Shown: positions 34,503-42,225 of the stretch, in pieces
Layout: every line of letters begins with the position of its first letter
Position numbering within the stretch: the stretch's first letter is position 1
Assembly: GCA_002403155.1 (NCBI GenBank)
Contig: DHHF01000008.1
Location: 1-64,000 of the forward strand
DNA: 64,000 bases
From: Sulfurovum sp. UBA4779
GTDB lineage: Bacteria; Campylobacterota; Campylobacteria; Campylobacterales; Sulfurovaceae
Direction: 5' to 3'
The notes under the pieces: model-generated
The model's input: the letters and a program-made list of their open reading frames with translations, nothing else
Told to the model about the DNA's origin: nothing
Databases searched by the model: none
Position numbers and translations under genes: made by a program

Positions 34503-34529
34503 ACGCAAAAATTATAGATTTTAACTGCC

Positions 34530-34657
34530 GGACTTTGTCGGGAGGGCGTTATATTGAACTATGACAAAGTCATATGAGCCCGCTGCTGAAGCGGACTAAG
34601 CGTCAGCGTAGCCTGAGGGACTTTGTCCTGAAGGCATTATATTAAATTAAAACAAAG
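34530..34657 (+). repeat. Imperfect 40-base direct repeat with structured core
   Basis: Copies at 34530-34569 and 34618-34657 agree at 32 of 40 positions; both start GGACTTTGTC and end ACAAAG. Copy 1 contains a perfect 9-base inverted repeat, GACTTTGTC at 34531-34539 with GACAAAGTC at 34563-34571. Between the copies lies a GC-rich stretch able to fold (CCGCT...AGCGG; GCTGCTGA...TCAGCGTAGC). It fills the gap between rny and the next gene. No match to a known element could be made. Confidence 0.7.
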
Positions 34658-34664
34658 GTAAAAA

Positions 34665-34961
34665 ATGGATCGATGCAAAGAAATCAAAGCGCATATTAAA
34701 ATGGAAGAACGTTATGAATTTTTAAGTCTTGTATTTGGAGATAATGCAAATTTAAAAAAAGAGATTTTAAATGCTATTGACGAAACAAAGAAAGAGACCG
34801 GACAAGCGCCTCTTATTTATGACAGGGTAGCTACCGAAACACCGGAGATACAGTCCATTTGTGTAGAATTTCATGATGATGTACACAGAGAAGGCGGCGA
34901 TTTTTTTAACAAAGTGCTTAAAAAACTTAAAATTGATAAATGCGAGAGTGGTGTAGAATGA
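34665..34961 (+). CDS. Small conserved-looking protein of unknown function
   Basis: A 98-residue soluble, charged protein that I do not recognise. The first 45 residues look helical (EERYEFLSLVFG, LKKEILNAIDETKKETG), and the rest has FHDDVHREGGDFFNKVLKKLKI, with no signal peptide or metal motif. AAAGGT precedes the ATG. Its stop codon overlaps the start of the cyclophilin gene (ATGA), so it is a real, translated, coupled gene. It sits directly behind the repeat element that follows rny. Confidence 0.7.
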   Translation: MDRCKEIKAHIKMEERYEFLSLVFGDNANLKKEILNAIDETKKETGQAPLIYDRVATETPEIQSICVEFHDDVHREGGDFFNKVLKKLKIDKCESGVE

Positions 34962-35524
34962 AAACGATAGTTAAAATTTTGTTGTCTATGGTATTGTTAT
35001 CGGTATTTGGCTATACGTCTGAAGTATCAAAAAGCGATGAGAATGCAACTGTTTCGCCTGTCGTGGTGCTTGAAACAAATGTGGGAAACATTGAGCTTAG
35101 GCTCTTTGAGAAAGCTGCTCCTTTGGCAGTTGAGAATTTTGTAACCCATGTTAAAAACGGGTATTATGACGGAATTATTTTTCACCGTGTCATCAAAGGT
35201 TTTATGATTCAAGGAGGCGATCCTACCGGTACAGGCATGGGAGGAGAATCTATTTGGAAAAAAGAGTTTAAAAACGAATATGCCCCTAATTTGATTTTTA
35301 ATAGGCCGTTTTTGCTTGCTATGGCAAATAGAGGGCCTGATACCAACGGAAGCCAATTTTTTATTACCGTAGCACCGGCTCCATGGCTAAATGGCGGATA
35401 TACAATTTTCGGCGAAGTGATCAAAGGGCAAGAAATAGTGCAAAAGATTGAGAATGTGACTGTATCCCCGGGAAATGACCGGCCAATATTTGATCAGGTG
35501 ATCAAAAAAGCATATCTTAGATAA
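34958..35524 (+). CDS. Periplasmic cyclophilin-type peptidyl-prolyl isomerase
   Basis: A 188-residue cyclophilin with an N-terminal signal (MKTIVKILLSMVLLSVFGYTSEV). Active-site landmarks are FHRVIKGFMIQGGDPTGTG (catalytic Arg), RGPDTNGSQFFIT and WLNGGYTIFGEV. It speeds proline isomerisation during folding of exported proteins. The ATG at 34958 is chosen because it opens the signal peptide directly and overlaps the upstream stop codon. cmoB begins 3 bases after its stop. Confidence 0.93.
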   Translation: MKTIVKILLSMVLLSVFGYTSEVSKSDENATVSPVVVLETNVGNIELRLFEKAAPLAVENFVTHVKNGYYDGIIFHRVIKGFMIQGGDPTGTGMGGESIWKKEFKNEYAPNLIFNRPFLLAMANRGPDTNGSQFFITVAPAPWLNGGYTIFGEVIKGQEIVQKIENVTVSPGNDRPIFDQVIKKAYLR

Positions 35525-35527
35525 CCG

Positions 35528-36430
35528 ATGGATTTAGCTGCATTACGCCAAGAACGTCAAAAATGGTTCAAGTGGAAAAATATTGTGCCGCTTCAAAAAG
35601 CAGTAGAGCGCCTGCCTGATGTAAATGCGCATATCATATTAAAAGATTGCGTGACTGTGGCGTTTGATACTATCAAACCGGAAGAACAGGCAATGATAGA
35701 CGAGACGGCACGTATGATGAAGCCGTGGCGAAAAGGGCCATTCAAGTTAGGTTCTTTATTTATCGATACAGAGTGGCAAAGTTTTATCAAATATAATTTA
35801 CTTGAACCTTTTTTTGATCTTGAAAATAAAATTGTAGGAGATATCGGCTGCAATAACGGTTACTATATGTTTCGTATGCTTAAGCAAAAACCAAAAAAAC
35901 TGATAGGGTTTGACCCATCGGCGCTTTATTATATGCAGTTTGCATTGATTAACCATTTTGTGAAAAGCGATATCGTGTATGAGCTTTTGGGCGTTGAGCA
36001 TGTAGAGTATTATGAGCATCGTTTTGATGTGCTTTTTTGCCTAGGGGTACTTTATCATCGCTCCGATCCTATCTCTATGCTTAAATCGCTTTATAAAGGA
36101 CTCAATAAGGGCGGAGAATTAATTTTGGATACTTTTATGATAGACGGAGAAGAAGAGATTTGTCTTACCCCGAATGATCGATACTCCAAGATCCCCAATA
36201 TTTACTTTATCCCGACGGTCAATGCGCTTAAAAATTGGTGTTTTAGAGCAGGATTTGAAGAGGTGGAAGTGTTGGCCGTGATGAAAACCGATCTAAACGA
36301 ACAAAGAAAAACCGAATGGATTGATACGCAGAGCCTTGAAGACTTTTTAGATCCGAATGACCCTACAAAAACCATAGAGGGGTATCCTGCACCAAAAAGA
36401 GTTTATATCAAGGCAAGGAAAGCAGCCTAA
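35528..36430 (+). CDS. cmoB: tRNA U34 carboxymethyltransferase
   Basis: A 300-residue class I methyltransferase-fold protein. KWFKWKNI, WRKGPFKLGSLFIDTEWQS, DIGCNNGYYMFRM (carboxy-SAM site), VEHVEYYEHRFDVLFCLGVLYHR and TEWIDTQSLEDFLDPNDPTKTIEGYPAPKR are the hallmarks of CmoB. It transfers a carboxymethyl group from carboxy-S-adenosylmethionine to 5-hydroxyuridine at position 34 of certain tRNAs. CmoA, which makes the cofactor, is not in the window. The gene ends a short operon with the 98-residue protein and the cyclophilin. Confidence 0.95.
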   Translation: MDLAALRQERQKWFKWKNIVPLQKAVERLPDVNAHIILKDCVTVAFDTIKPEEQAMIDETARMMKPWRKGPFKLGSLFIDTEWQSFIKYNLLEPFFDLENKIVGDIGCNNGYYMFRMLKQKPKKLIGFDPSALYYMQFALINHFVKSDIVYELLGVEHVEYYEHRFDVLFCLGVLYHRSDPISMLKSLYKGLNKGGELILDTFMIDGEEEICLTPNDRYSKIPNIYFIPTVNALKNWCFRAGFEEVEVLAVMKTDLNEQRKTEWIDTQSLEDFLDPNDPTKTIEGYPAPKRVYIKARKAA

Positions 36431-36590
36431 ACGCTTAACTTTTATGCAGCCAACGAACAAGAATTTCTTTTTTTGTTGCGGTTCGGTTGAGCAGAGAAGA
36501 TGCATTTTGCAGTTAAACAGCGCATAAAAAGTATAAAATATCCAAGATAACCTAAAAGTTACTTTTATTTTTAAATAAGCTATTTTTTGC

Positions 36591-36596
36591 TATAAA
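36591..36596 (+). promoter_or_regulatory. -10 box of the hsrA-like gene
   Basis: TATAAA in TTTTTTGCTATAAATAG, an extended -10 of the local type, about 75 bases before the ATG. Confidence 0.5.
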
Positions 36597-36610
36597 TAGC
36601 CAATTAAAAA

Positions 36611-36647
36611 AGGAAACAGCTTTTCATTAAGTTTTAGAGTGTTTCCT
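36611..36647 (+). promoter_or_regulatory. Inverted repeat in the leader of the hsrA-like gene
   Basis: AGGAAACA (36611-36618) and TGTTTCCT (36640-36647) pair perfectly over 8 bases around a 21-base loop. It lies just after the expected RNA start and could be a leader hairpin or an operator. Confidence 0.5.
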
Positions 36648-36671
36648 ATGGTTAGGTAGGTTAGTGCAGAA

Positions 36672-37331
36672 ATGAGAATATTGACAGTAGGCTTTAGTGA
36701 TGAATATGTTAAGCACCTGGAGACAGAATTAGATAAATATTTTATTTGTATTGTTGATAATGCAAAAGATATGTACGATGCAACCAATTTTACGGATTTC
36801 AGACATTATGAATTGGTGATTATCGTAGACGAGGGTGTTAGATTTTCATTAGAGCGTTATGTTAACGAAGTAAAAAAGAAAAAAAGCGAAACGAAAATTA
36901 TTATATTGACCAGCAATTATCGTCAGCAGGCGGGTTTTTTTGCATTGGGGGTCGATGATGTAGTGTATCAGCATTGCGAGTATCCCGATCTTGTTGCGGC
37001 AAGGGTTTTGGCGAATATGAGACATCTTTTCGGTACCAAGGTAGATGTCGGCAAGCTGGTAATTGATATTGCCAATAAAAAAATAGAATATGATGAAAAA
37101 ATTGTATCGCTAAATGGAAAGACATTTGATATTTTGGCCTATCTTGCGCTAAGAAAACAGCGTGTCTTTTCAAAAGATGAGATTATCAATGCCTTATGGG
37201 AAGAGCCTGAATATGTCAGTGACAATACGGTTGAGGTCGCAATCAATCAGATCAGAAAGCGCTTAAAGCAGATTTTAGGTTTTCAGGTAATTCATACCGT
37301 CAGAAGACGCGGATATAAATTCTCCTACTAG
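36672..37331 (+). CDS. hsrA: Atypical orphan OmpR-type regulator, HsrA (HP1043)-like
   Basis: A 219-residue regulator. The receiver domain is degenerate: the acidic pocket of the N-terminus is gone (MRILTVGFSD), and at the phospho-acceptor position the sequence is YELVIIVD, a Val with the Asp one place later. That shift is also found in Helicobacter HP1043/HsrA. The C-terminal winged helix (ALWEEPEYVSDNTVEVAINQIRKR, VRRRGYKFSY) closely resembles HP1043. HsrA works without phosphorylation, has no partner kinase and is essential in Helicobacter, where it controls central metabolism and redox genes. No kinase gene is adjacent here. The symbol is given on domain resemblance and memory of the HP1043 sequence. 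Confidence 0.85.
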   Translation: MRILTVGFSDEYVKHLETELDKYFICIVDNAKDMYDATNFTDFRHYELVIIVDEGVRFSLERYVNEVKKKKSETKIIILTSNYRQQAGFFALGVDDVVYQHCEYPDLVAARVLANMRHLFGTKVDVGKLVIDIANKKIEYDEKIVSLNGKTFDILAYLALRKQRVFSKDEIINALWEEPEYVSDNTVEVAINQIRKRLKQILGFQVIHTVRRRGYKFSY

Positions 37332-37482
37332 TCTTGCTGCATATAAAAATTTTTATCTTCTTTTTTTAAACAGGGCGAAAATAGTATCTTCGTAAGAGGC
37401 AGCATACGGTTTGCAGGTAGGTAAAAGTATCGTTTGCAAAGTTGTTTGGATGACAACAAGAGAAAATAAAGATAAATTTTTG

Positions 37483-37500
37483 CAATATACTGTTATATTG
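37483..37500. promoter_or_regulatory. Palindrome over the -10 region of the thioesterase gene
   Basis: CAATATA, a CTGT spacer, then TATATTG. The right arm contains TATATT, a plausible -10 box 32 bases before the ATG, so a protein bound to the palindrome would block transcription. The 200 bases after hsrA hold nothing else that I can identify. Confidence 0.4.
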
Positions 37501-37531
37501 TGACAATCTTCAAACAAATTAGGACAATTTT

Positions 37532-37915
37532 ATGCAGTTAAATACCCATTTGGCAATCGATACCTCTTTGTGCGGGAAAGTTGTTCGATTGGATGAGAAC
37601 TACTCAGAAGTGCTGCTTCACACTACCCAAGTGATGAGCGCCGATGCAAAAGGGCTGGTGCACGGGGGTTTTATTTTTGGGGCAGCAGATTTTGCGGCGA
37701 TGAGTGCGGTGAATGACCCCAATGTGGCACTCGGTGCTTCTGCTTCAAAATTTATTGCGCCTGTAAAAACAGGGGATGTTGTTATCTGTAAGGCAAAAGC
37801 AGTCAGCGCAAGCGGGAAAAAAAGAGAAGTGAATGTACAGGCTTTCGTAGAAGGAAAGCTTGTGTTTGAGGGAAATTTTACCGCTTTTGTTCTAGAGAAG
37901 CACGTATTGGATTGA
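37532..37915 (+). CDS. Hotdog-fold thioesterase, PaaI-like
   Basis: A 127-residue single hotdog domain. LVHGGFIFGAADFAAMSAVND is the catalytic helix region typical of PaaI/DUF4442-type acyl-CoA thioesterases, and ASASKFIAPVKTGDVVICKAKA forms the central strands. Substrate is unknown. AGGA lies before the ATG. It converges with the MBL hydrolase gene; 62 bases separate them. Confidence 0.85.
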   Translation: MQLNTHLAIDTSLCGKVVRLDENYSEVLLHTTQVMSADAKGLVHGGFIFGAADFAAMSAVNDPNVALGASASKFIAPVKTGDVVICKAKAVSASGKKREVNVQAFVEGKLVFEGNFTAFVLEKHVLD

Positions 37916-37977
37916 TCTCAAACGGTCATCTCTTTGCGTATCGTAAGTTTTTCTTTGAGCGCAAAAGAAGCTTGCAA

Positions 37978-38583
37978 TCAAATCGTTCTTCTGACTTGTT
38001 CGATCCAGTAAGGTATGTGTTTGTGTTCTTCTTTGAGTGTAGTACGCATGCCGTGGCCGGGGTAAATCGTATAATTCTCTTTTATTTTCAATACTTTTTG
38101 CAGACTTTTGATCATATCTTGGCCGGAGGATGCCGGGAAATCCCATCTCCCGATAGATTGCTTAAATAAAAAATCCCCGCTGAACCAGACATCGCCGATT
38201 TGGATTACGCTGCAGCCGGGTGTATGGCCTGGAAAATGACGGTATTGAATCTTGATGCCTTGGATATCAAGGATCTCATCGCCGTTAACAAGATAATCAG
38301 GTTTACTTGGAGGAGTTCCTTGTCCGAGAGGATCGCTGGACAACATAAACAGATCATCCTTTGGGGCATAAAGCGGGATGTTGAGTTTCTTTTTTAGTTC
38401 GGCATTGCTCCAGACATGATCGAAATGCCCATGCGTATTGAGGATGGCTGCGGGATTGGAGGTGTGCTGCATGACCCATTTGGCTGCGCCGACTCCGGGA
38501 TCGATAATAAAATCTTTGCCCTCAACAGTAACGATGTAGCAGTTGGTTTGATAGGGACCCATAGGTTGGATTTTTATTTGCAT
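37978..38583 (-). CDS. MBL-fold metallohydrolase (glyoxalase II-like)
   Basis: A 201-residue metallo-beta-lactamase-fold hydrolase. NTHGHFDHVWSNAEL is the metal-binding HxHxDH motif, HFPGHTPGCSVIQ gives the next His, GDFLFKQSIGRWDFP the Asp, and YPGHGMRT the last His. It resembles the YcbL/GloB-like proteins that hydrolyse thioesters such as S-lactoylglutathione; the true substrate is unknown. GGAG lies 8 bases before the ATG (minus strand) and its complement overlaps the start of the divergent gene at 38598. Confidence 0.9.
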   Translation of the reverse strand: MQIKIQPMGPYQTNCYIVTVEGKDFIIDPGVGAAKWVMQHTSNPAAILNTHGHFDHVWSNAELKKKLNIPLYAPKDDLFMLSSDPLGQGTPPSKPDYLVNGDEILDIQGIKIQYRHFPGHTPGCSVIQIGDVWFSGDFLFKQSIGRWDFPASSGQDMIKSLQKVLKIKENYTIYPGHGMRTTLKEEHKHIPYWIEQVRRTI

Positions 38584-38585
38584 GC

Positions 38586-38591
38586 TATAAT
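38586..38591 (+). promoter_or_regulatory. -10 box of the lpxK transcript
   Basis: TATAAT in TTTGCATGCTATAATTC. The expected RNA start falls at or next to the ATG at 38598, so the first gene may be read from a leaderless mRNA. Confidence 0.5.
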
Positions 38592-38597
38592 TCTCCT

Positions 38598-38843
38598 ATG
38601 AACATATATGATTTATTAAAAACAGCGATGGTAAGCGATGAGATGATCCTCAAAAAAAGGTTGAGTGCCAAATGTTTGGCATATTGTACCCAAAATGAAA
38701 TAAACCAAAGCGTCTGTTTTGAGATACTTGGTCAGCACAAATTGCTTACAAAGCATAAGTCCCATATCAATGTTGAGGCAAGAAAAAAAGCGGGATTTGC
38801 ATGTGAAGAGATCAAAAAGCCGGGTGCAAAAAAATGTTTGTGA
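38598..38843 (+). CDS. Small protein of unknown function upstream of lpxK
   Basis: An 81-residue basic protein with four Cys (in CLAYC, VCFEIL, FACEE and the C-terminal KCL). It is soluble, mostly helical in outline and not a family that I can name. No ribosome-binding site precedes the ATG; a TATAAT box ends only 6 bases before it, pointing to leaderless translation. Its last 10 bases overlap the lpxK start. That overlap and the promoter placement are the reasons to count it as a gene. Confidence 0.55.
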   Translation: MNIYDLLKTAMVSDEMILKKRLSAKCLAYCTQNEINQSVCFEILGQHKLLTKHKSHINVEARKKAGFACEEIKKPGAKKCL

Positions 38844-39793
38844 TACATTTTTTCGAAACACTTTTTTTTGCTCCCAGATGGTACCACTATCCGTTTATCG
38901 TGCTTTTGTCGCCTTTTTCCTTGGTCTATGGCATTGTCATGTCGATACGCAGAAGCCTTATGAAGAAAAAAAAGTTTGATATACCTATCGTGAGTGTAGG
39001 TAATCTCGTAGTCGGAGGATCGGGGAAAACCCCTTTTGTCATTGCGCTTGCTTTAAGATATAAGCATGCAGCCATTATCTCCAGAGGATACGGCAGACAA
39101 AGCAGAGGGTTGATTGAGATTAGCAAAGAGGGACGTATACTCTCAGATGTGCATCAAAGCGGGGATGAGGCGATGGTGATGGCAGAAAGTTTGTCTGAGT
39201 GTTCAGTGATTGTAAGCGAAGACAGGCATAAAGCTATCGATTTTGCAATCGGGCAAGGTGCAAAGCTGATTATCTTGGATGACGGATTTAACAGAGCGGA
39301 GATAGAAAAATTTGAAATTCTTTTAGAACCGCCCCATATGCCAAATGTCTTGCCTTTTCCTGCAGGGCCGCTTAGAGAGTTTTATTGGAACCGAAAATAT
39401 GCTGATATTATAGCTACGGAAGAACAACATTTCACCCGACATGTTTATATAGAGAATCCTACTTCACAGATGGTGCTTGTAACAGCCATTTCAAATCCAA
39501 AAAGGCTGGAACCTTTTCTCCCAAAGAGCGGGGTAGTTGAAAGAGTTTATTTGAAGGATCATGCGTATTTTCAAGAGGCTGCATTGCAAAAAATACTCAA
39601 AGAATTTAAAGCCACAAGCCTTTTGTGTACTACCAAAGACAAAGTGAAGATGAAAGGGTTTAAGTTGCCTATCTCTGAAATGAAGCTAAAATTAGAAATC
39701 AAAGATCATATTTTTGAAAGTGTTGATGCCTATATTAAAAAAGAACATGAAAAACAAACAGCAAAAATTAAAAATACAAAAAGGGGAAAATAG
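38834..39793 (+). CDS. lpxK: Tetraacyldisaccharide 4'-kinase
   Basis: A 319-residue LpxK. An N-terminal membrane-associated helix (residues 12-38) precedes VGNLVVGGSGKTPFV (P-loop near 55-70), SRGYGRQSRG, GDEAMVMA and LDDGFNRAEIEKFEILL. It phosphorylates the lipid A disaccharide at the 4' position. Its presence confirms a Gram-negative outer membrane with lipid A. It overlaps the 81-residue protein gene by 10 bases and argB follows after 3 bases, so the three form one operon. Confidence 0.94.
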   Translation: MFVIHFFETLFFAPRWYHYPFIVLLSPFSLVYGIVMSIRRSLMKKKKFDIPIVSVGNLVVGGSGKTPFVIALALRYKHAAIISRGYGRQSRGLIEISKEGRILSDVHQSGDEAMVMAESLSECSVIVSEDRHKAIDFAIGQGAKLIILDDGFNRAEIEKFEILLEPPHMPNVLPFPAGPLREFYWNRKYADIIATEEQHFTRHVYIENPTSQMVLVTAISNPKRLEPFLPKSGVVERVYLKDHAYFQEAALQKILKEFKATSLLCTTKDKVKMKGFKLPISEMKLKLEIKDHIFESVDAYIKKEHEKQTAKIKNTKRGK

Positions 39794-39796
39794 ATA

Positions 39797-40648
39797 ATGA
39801 AAAAAAATATTGATGTTGTAAAAACGCTCTTGGATGCTCTGCCTTTTATTAAAAAATTTGCAAATGAAAAAATTGTTATCAAGTATGGCGGTTCGGCACA
39901 GACCAGTGATGCCCTCAAAGAGCAGTTTGCTCAAGATATCGTACTGCTGCATTTAGTGGGAATGAAACCTATCATCGTGCATGGAGGAGGAAAAAGCATC
40001 ACAAGCTTGCTAAGTGATTTGGGCGTCGAGACTAAATTTGTAGACGGGCAAAGAGTCACAACCAAAGAGGTGATGCGTATTGTAGAGATGGTGCTCAGCG
40101 GAGAGATCAACAAAGAGATTGTCGCGCTTCTTAACAACCATGGCACAAAAGCGATTGGAATCTCAGGCAAAGATGCCAATTTTTTAGAGGCGCGGCCAAA
40201 AGATTTTGAACAATTTGGCTATACGGGCATTATTGAGCAGGTGAATCCTGCTATTGTAGAAAATATTCTCGAAGACGGGTTTGTTCCGGTGATCGCACCT
40301 ATCGCAACATGCAATACGATAGGGCATCCCGGTTTTAATATCAATGCCGATCTTGCGGCAAGCCAGATAGCGGTAGCATTGCGGGCACGCAAGGTGCTTT
40401 TTTTGACAGACACCCCGGGCGTATTGGATAAACAGATGAATCTCATCACTAATTTGGATATCGAAAAAACACAAAAGCTTAAAGAGGACGGCACAATCAG
40501 CGGAGGGATGATCCCTAAGGTGGATGCATGCATAGAAGCACTCAGAGGCGGAGTAAAAAAAGCACATATTATTGATGGGCGGGTTGAACATTCGCTGTTG
40601 TTAGAAATATTAACAAGCAGCGGGGTGGGTACTTGTATCGAGTTGTAA
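39797..40648 (+). CDS. argB: Acetylglutamate kinase
   Basis: A 283-residue amino-acid kinase. KYGGSAQTSD, VHGGGKSI, GISGKDANF, NINADLAAS and KVLFLTDTPGVLD are the usual ArgB motifs, ending GTISGGMIPKVDACIEA. It phosphorylates N-acetylglutamate in arginine synthesis. The N-terminal helix (IDVVKTLLDALPFIKKF) is of the type seen in arginine-regulated hexameric forms, so feedback inhibition is likely. It is cotranscribed with lpxK rather than with argD (23875). Confidence 0.95.
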   Translation: MKKNIDVVKTLLDALPFIKKFANEKIVIKYGGSAQTSDALKEQFAQDIVLLHLVGMKPIIVHGGGKSITSLLSDLGVETKFVDGQRVTTKEVMRIVEMVLSGEINKEIVALLNNHGTKAIGISGKDANFLEARPKDFEQFGYTGIIEQVNPAIVENILEDGFVPVIAPIATCNTIGHPGFNINADLAASQIAVALRARKVLFLTDTPGVLDKQMNLITNLDIEKTQKLKEDGTISGGMIPKVDACIEALRGGVKKAHIIDGRVEHSLLLEILTSSGVGTCIEL

Positions 40649-40697
40649 AGCCAAAAGGGGCAAGACGGACGGCTATAAAAGCCTTAGTTTGTTTGGA

Positions 40698-40703
40698 TAT
40701 AAT
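40698..40703 (+). promoter_or_regulatory. -10 box of thrC
   Basis: TATAAT in TTTGGATATAATAAC, 32 bases before the thrC ATG, which has AGGA correctly placed before it. Confidence 0.6.
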
Positions 40704-40735
40704 AACAAAAATGAATAACTAAAACAGGATAGACC

Positions 40736-42202
40736 ATGCAATTTATTGAAACACGAGGCAATGACGGGATAAAGCCTCAAAGTGTAACTTTTTCAGAAGC
40801 GATACTCAGTCCGAGTGCAAGTTTTGGCGGGCTGTATGTTCCAAGTTCGCTTCCCAGTTTGGATAAAGATTTTTTACAAAGCCATCTTTTGAGCCACTAT
40901 AAAACATTGGCATTGGATTTTTTAGAAAAATTCGGTATCGATATAGAGACTGAAACCATTCAAAAAGCACTTGAAAGATACGATGCCTTTGATGATGCTT
41001 CCAATCCTGTACCTCTTTCTCAAATAGAAAAAGACTGCTTTGTTGCAGAACTCTATCATGGCCCTACAAGAGCATTTAAAGATATGGCACTGCAGCCTTT
41101 TGGATATATTTTAAGCAAATTGGCACAACAAAAAAATGAAAATTACCTGATTATGGCTGCAACAAGCGGAGATACGGGTCCTGCGACGCTTGAAACATTT
41201 AAAAATCAAGCCAATATAAAAGTGGCATGTCTTTATCCCGATGGCGGGACATCGGATGTGCAAAGACTTCAGATGGTAACCGAAGAGGGAAAAAATCTTA
41301 AAGTGATAGGAGTCAAAGGTGATTTTGACGATACGCAAAATACACTGAAGTCGCTGCTTGCTTCTGAGGATTTTAAGAGCGAATTGAAGCATCATCATAT
41401 TAAACTTTCCGCAGCAAATTCGGTGAACTTCGGACGTATTATTTTTCAAATCATTTATCATATTTATTCTTATTTGGAACTGGTTCGCCAAAAAGAAATT
41501 GAGATGGGAGAAAAAATCTATCTTGTGGTTCCGAGCGGAAATTTCGGAAATGCATTGGGAGCTTATTATGCAAAAAAGGCAGGTTTGCCGATAGAAAAGA
41601 TACTCATCTCTTCCAATATCAACAATATCCTTACGGACTGGATTACCAAAGGGGTTTATGACCTGACCGTTAGAACACTTGTTCGGACAGAATCGCCTGC
41701 AATGGATATTTTAAAAAGTTCAAATGTGGAACGTGTAATGTTTGATAAGTTTGGTGCCAAACGTACTAAAGAGCTGATGGATAACCTTGAAAAAGAAGGA
41801 AAATATGAATTAACCCGAAGCGAACTTGAAAAATTAAGAGAAGATTTTGATGCTTCATATTCAGATGACGCTGCCTGTGAAGAAGTCATAAAGAATTATG
41901 CCCAAAAAGGCTATATTATGGATCCTCACACGGCAACGTGTATCGGTGCGTATGAAAAGCTTCGTGATAAAAAACTTAAAACGGTCGTCTACTCTACTGC
42001 CGAATGGACAAAGTTTAGTCCGACTGTCTCTAAAGCACTTGGGCATGAGTTAAATAATGATATTGAGGCACTTAAATGGGTGAGTGAGCATGCCGGCGTA
42101 AATGTTCCTTCCGTTATCCATGCATTATTTAAAAAACCGATTATCCATACGGTTGTTGTAGAAAAAGAATCCATTAAGAGAGAAATATTGGACTTTTTAT
42201 AG
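40736..42202 (+). CDS. thrC: Threonine synthase
   Basis: A 488-residue PLP enzyme of the long ThrC type. ETRGNDGIKPQSVTFSEAIL and FGGLYVPSSLP at the N-terminus, then HGPTRAFKDMALQPFG with the PLP Lys, ATSGDTGPA and VVPSGNFGNALGAYYAKK. It converts O-phosphohomoserine to threonine. It stands alone between argB and the LysM/3D protein gene, which begins 23 bases after it and may be read through. Confidence 0.95.
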   Translation: MQFIETRGNDGIKPQSVTFSEAILSPSASFGGLYVPSSLPSLDKDFLQSHLLSHYKTLALDFLEKFGIDIETETIQKALERYDAFDDASNPVPLSQIEKDCFVAELYHGPTRAFKDMALQPFGYILSKLAQQKNENYLIMAATSGDTGPATLETFKNQANIKVACLYPDGGTSDVQRLQMVTEEGKNLKVIGVKGDFDDTQNTLKSLLASEDFKSELKHHHIKLSAANSVNFGRIIFQIIYHIYSYLELVRQKEIEMGEKIYLVVPSGNFGNALGAYYAKKAGLPIEKILISSNINNILTDWITKGVYDLTVRTLVRTESPAMDILKSSNVERVMFDKFGAKRTKELMDNLEKEGKYELTRSELEKLREDFDASYSDDAACEEVIKNYAQKGYIMDPHTATCIGAYEKLRDKKLKTVVYSTAEWTKFSPTVSKALGHELNNDIEALKWVSEHAGVNVPSVIHALFKKPIIHTVVVEKESIKREILDFL

Positions 42203-42225
42203 TCCGATATGATAATATATTTTTT

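Noticed and set aside
34530..34657. CRISPR-like or insertion-sequence explanation for the repeat
   Set aside because: Only two imperfect copies, no regular spacer, no cas or transposase gene near it, and no target-site duplication seen.
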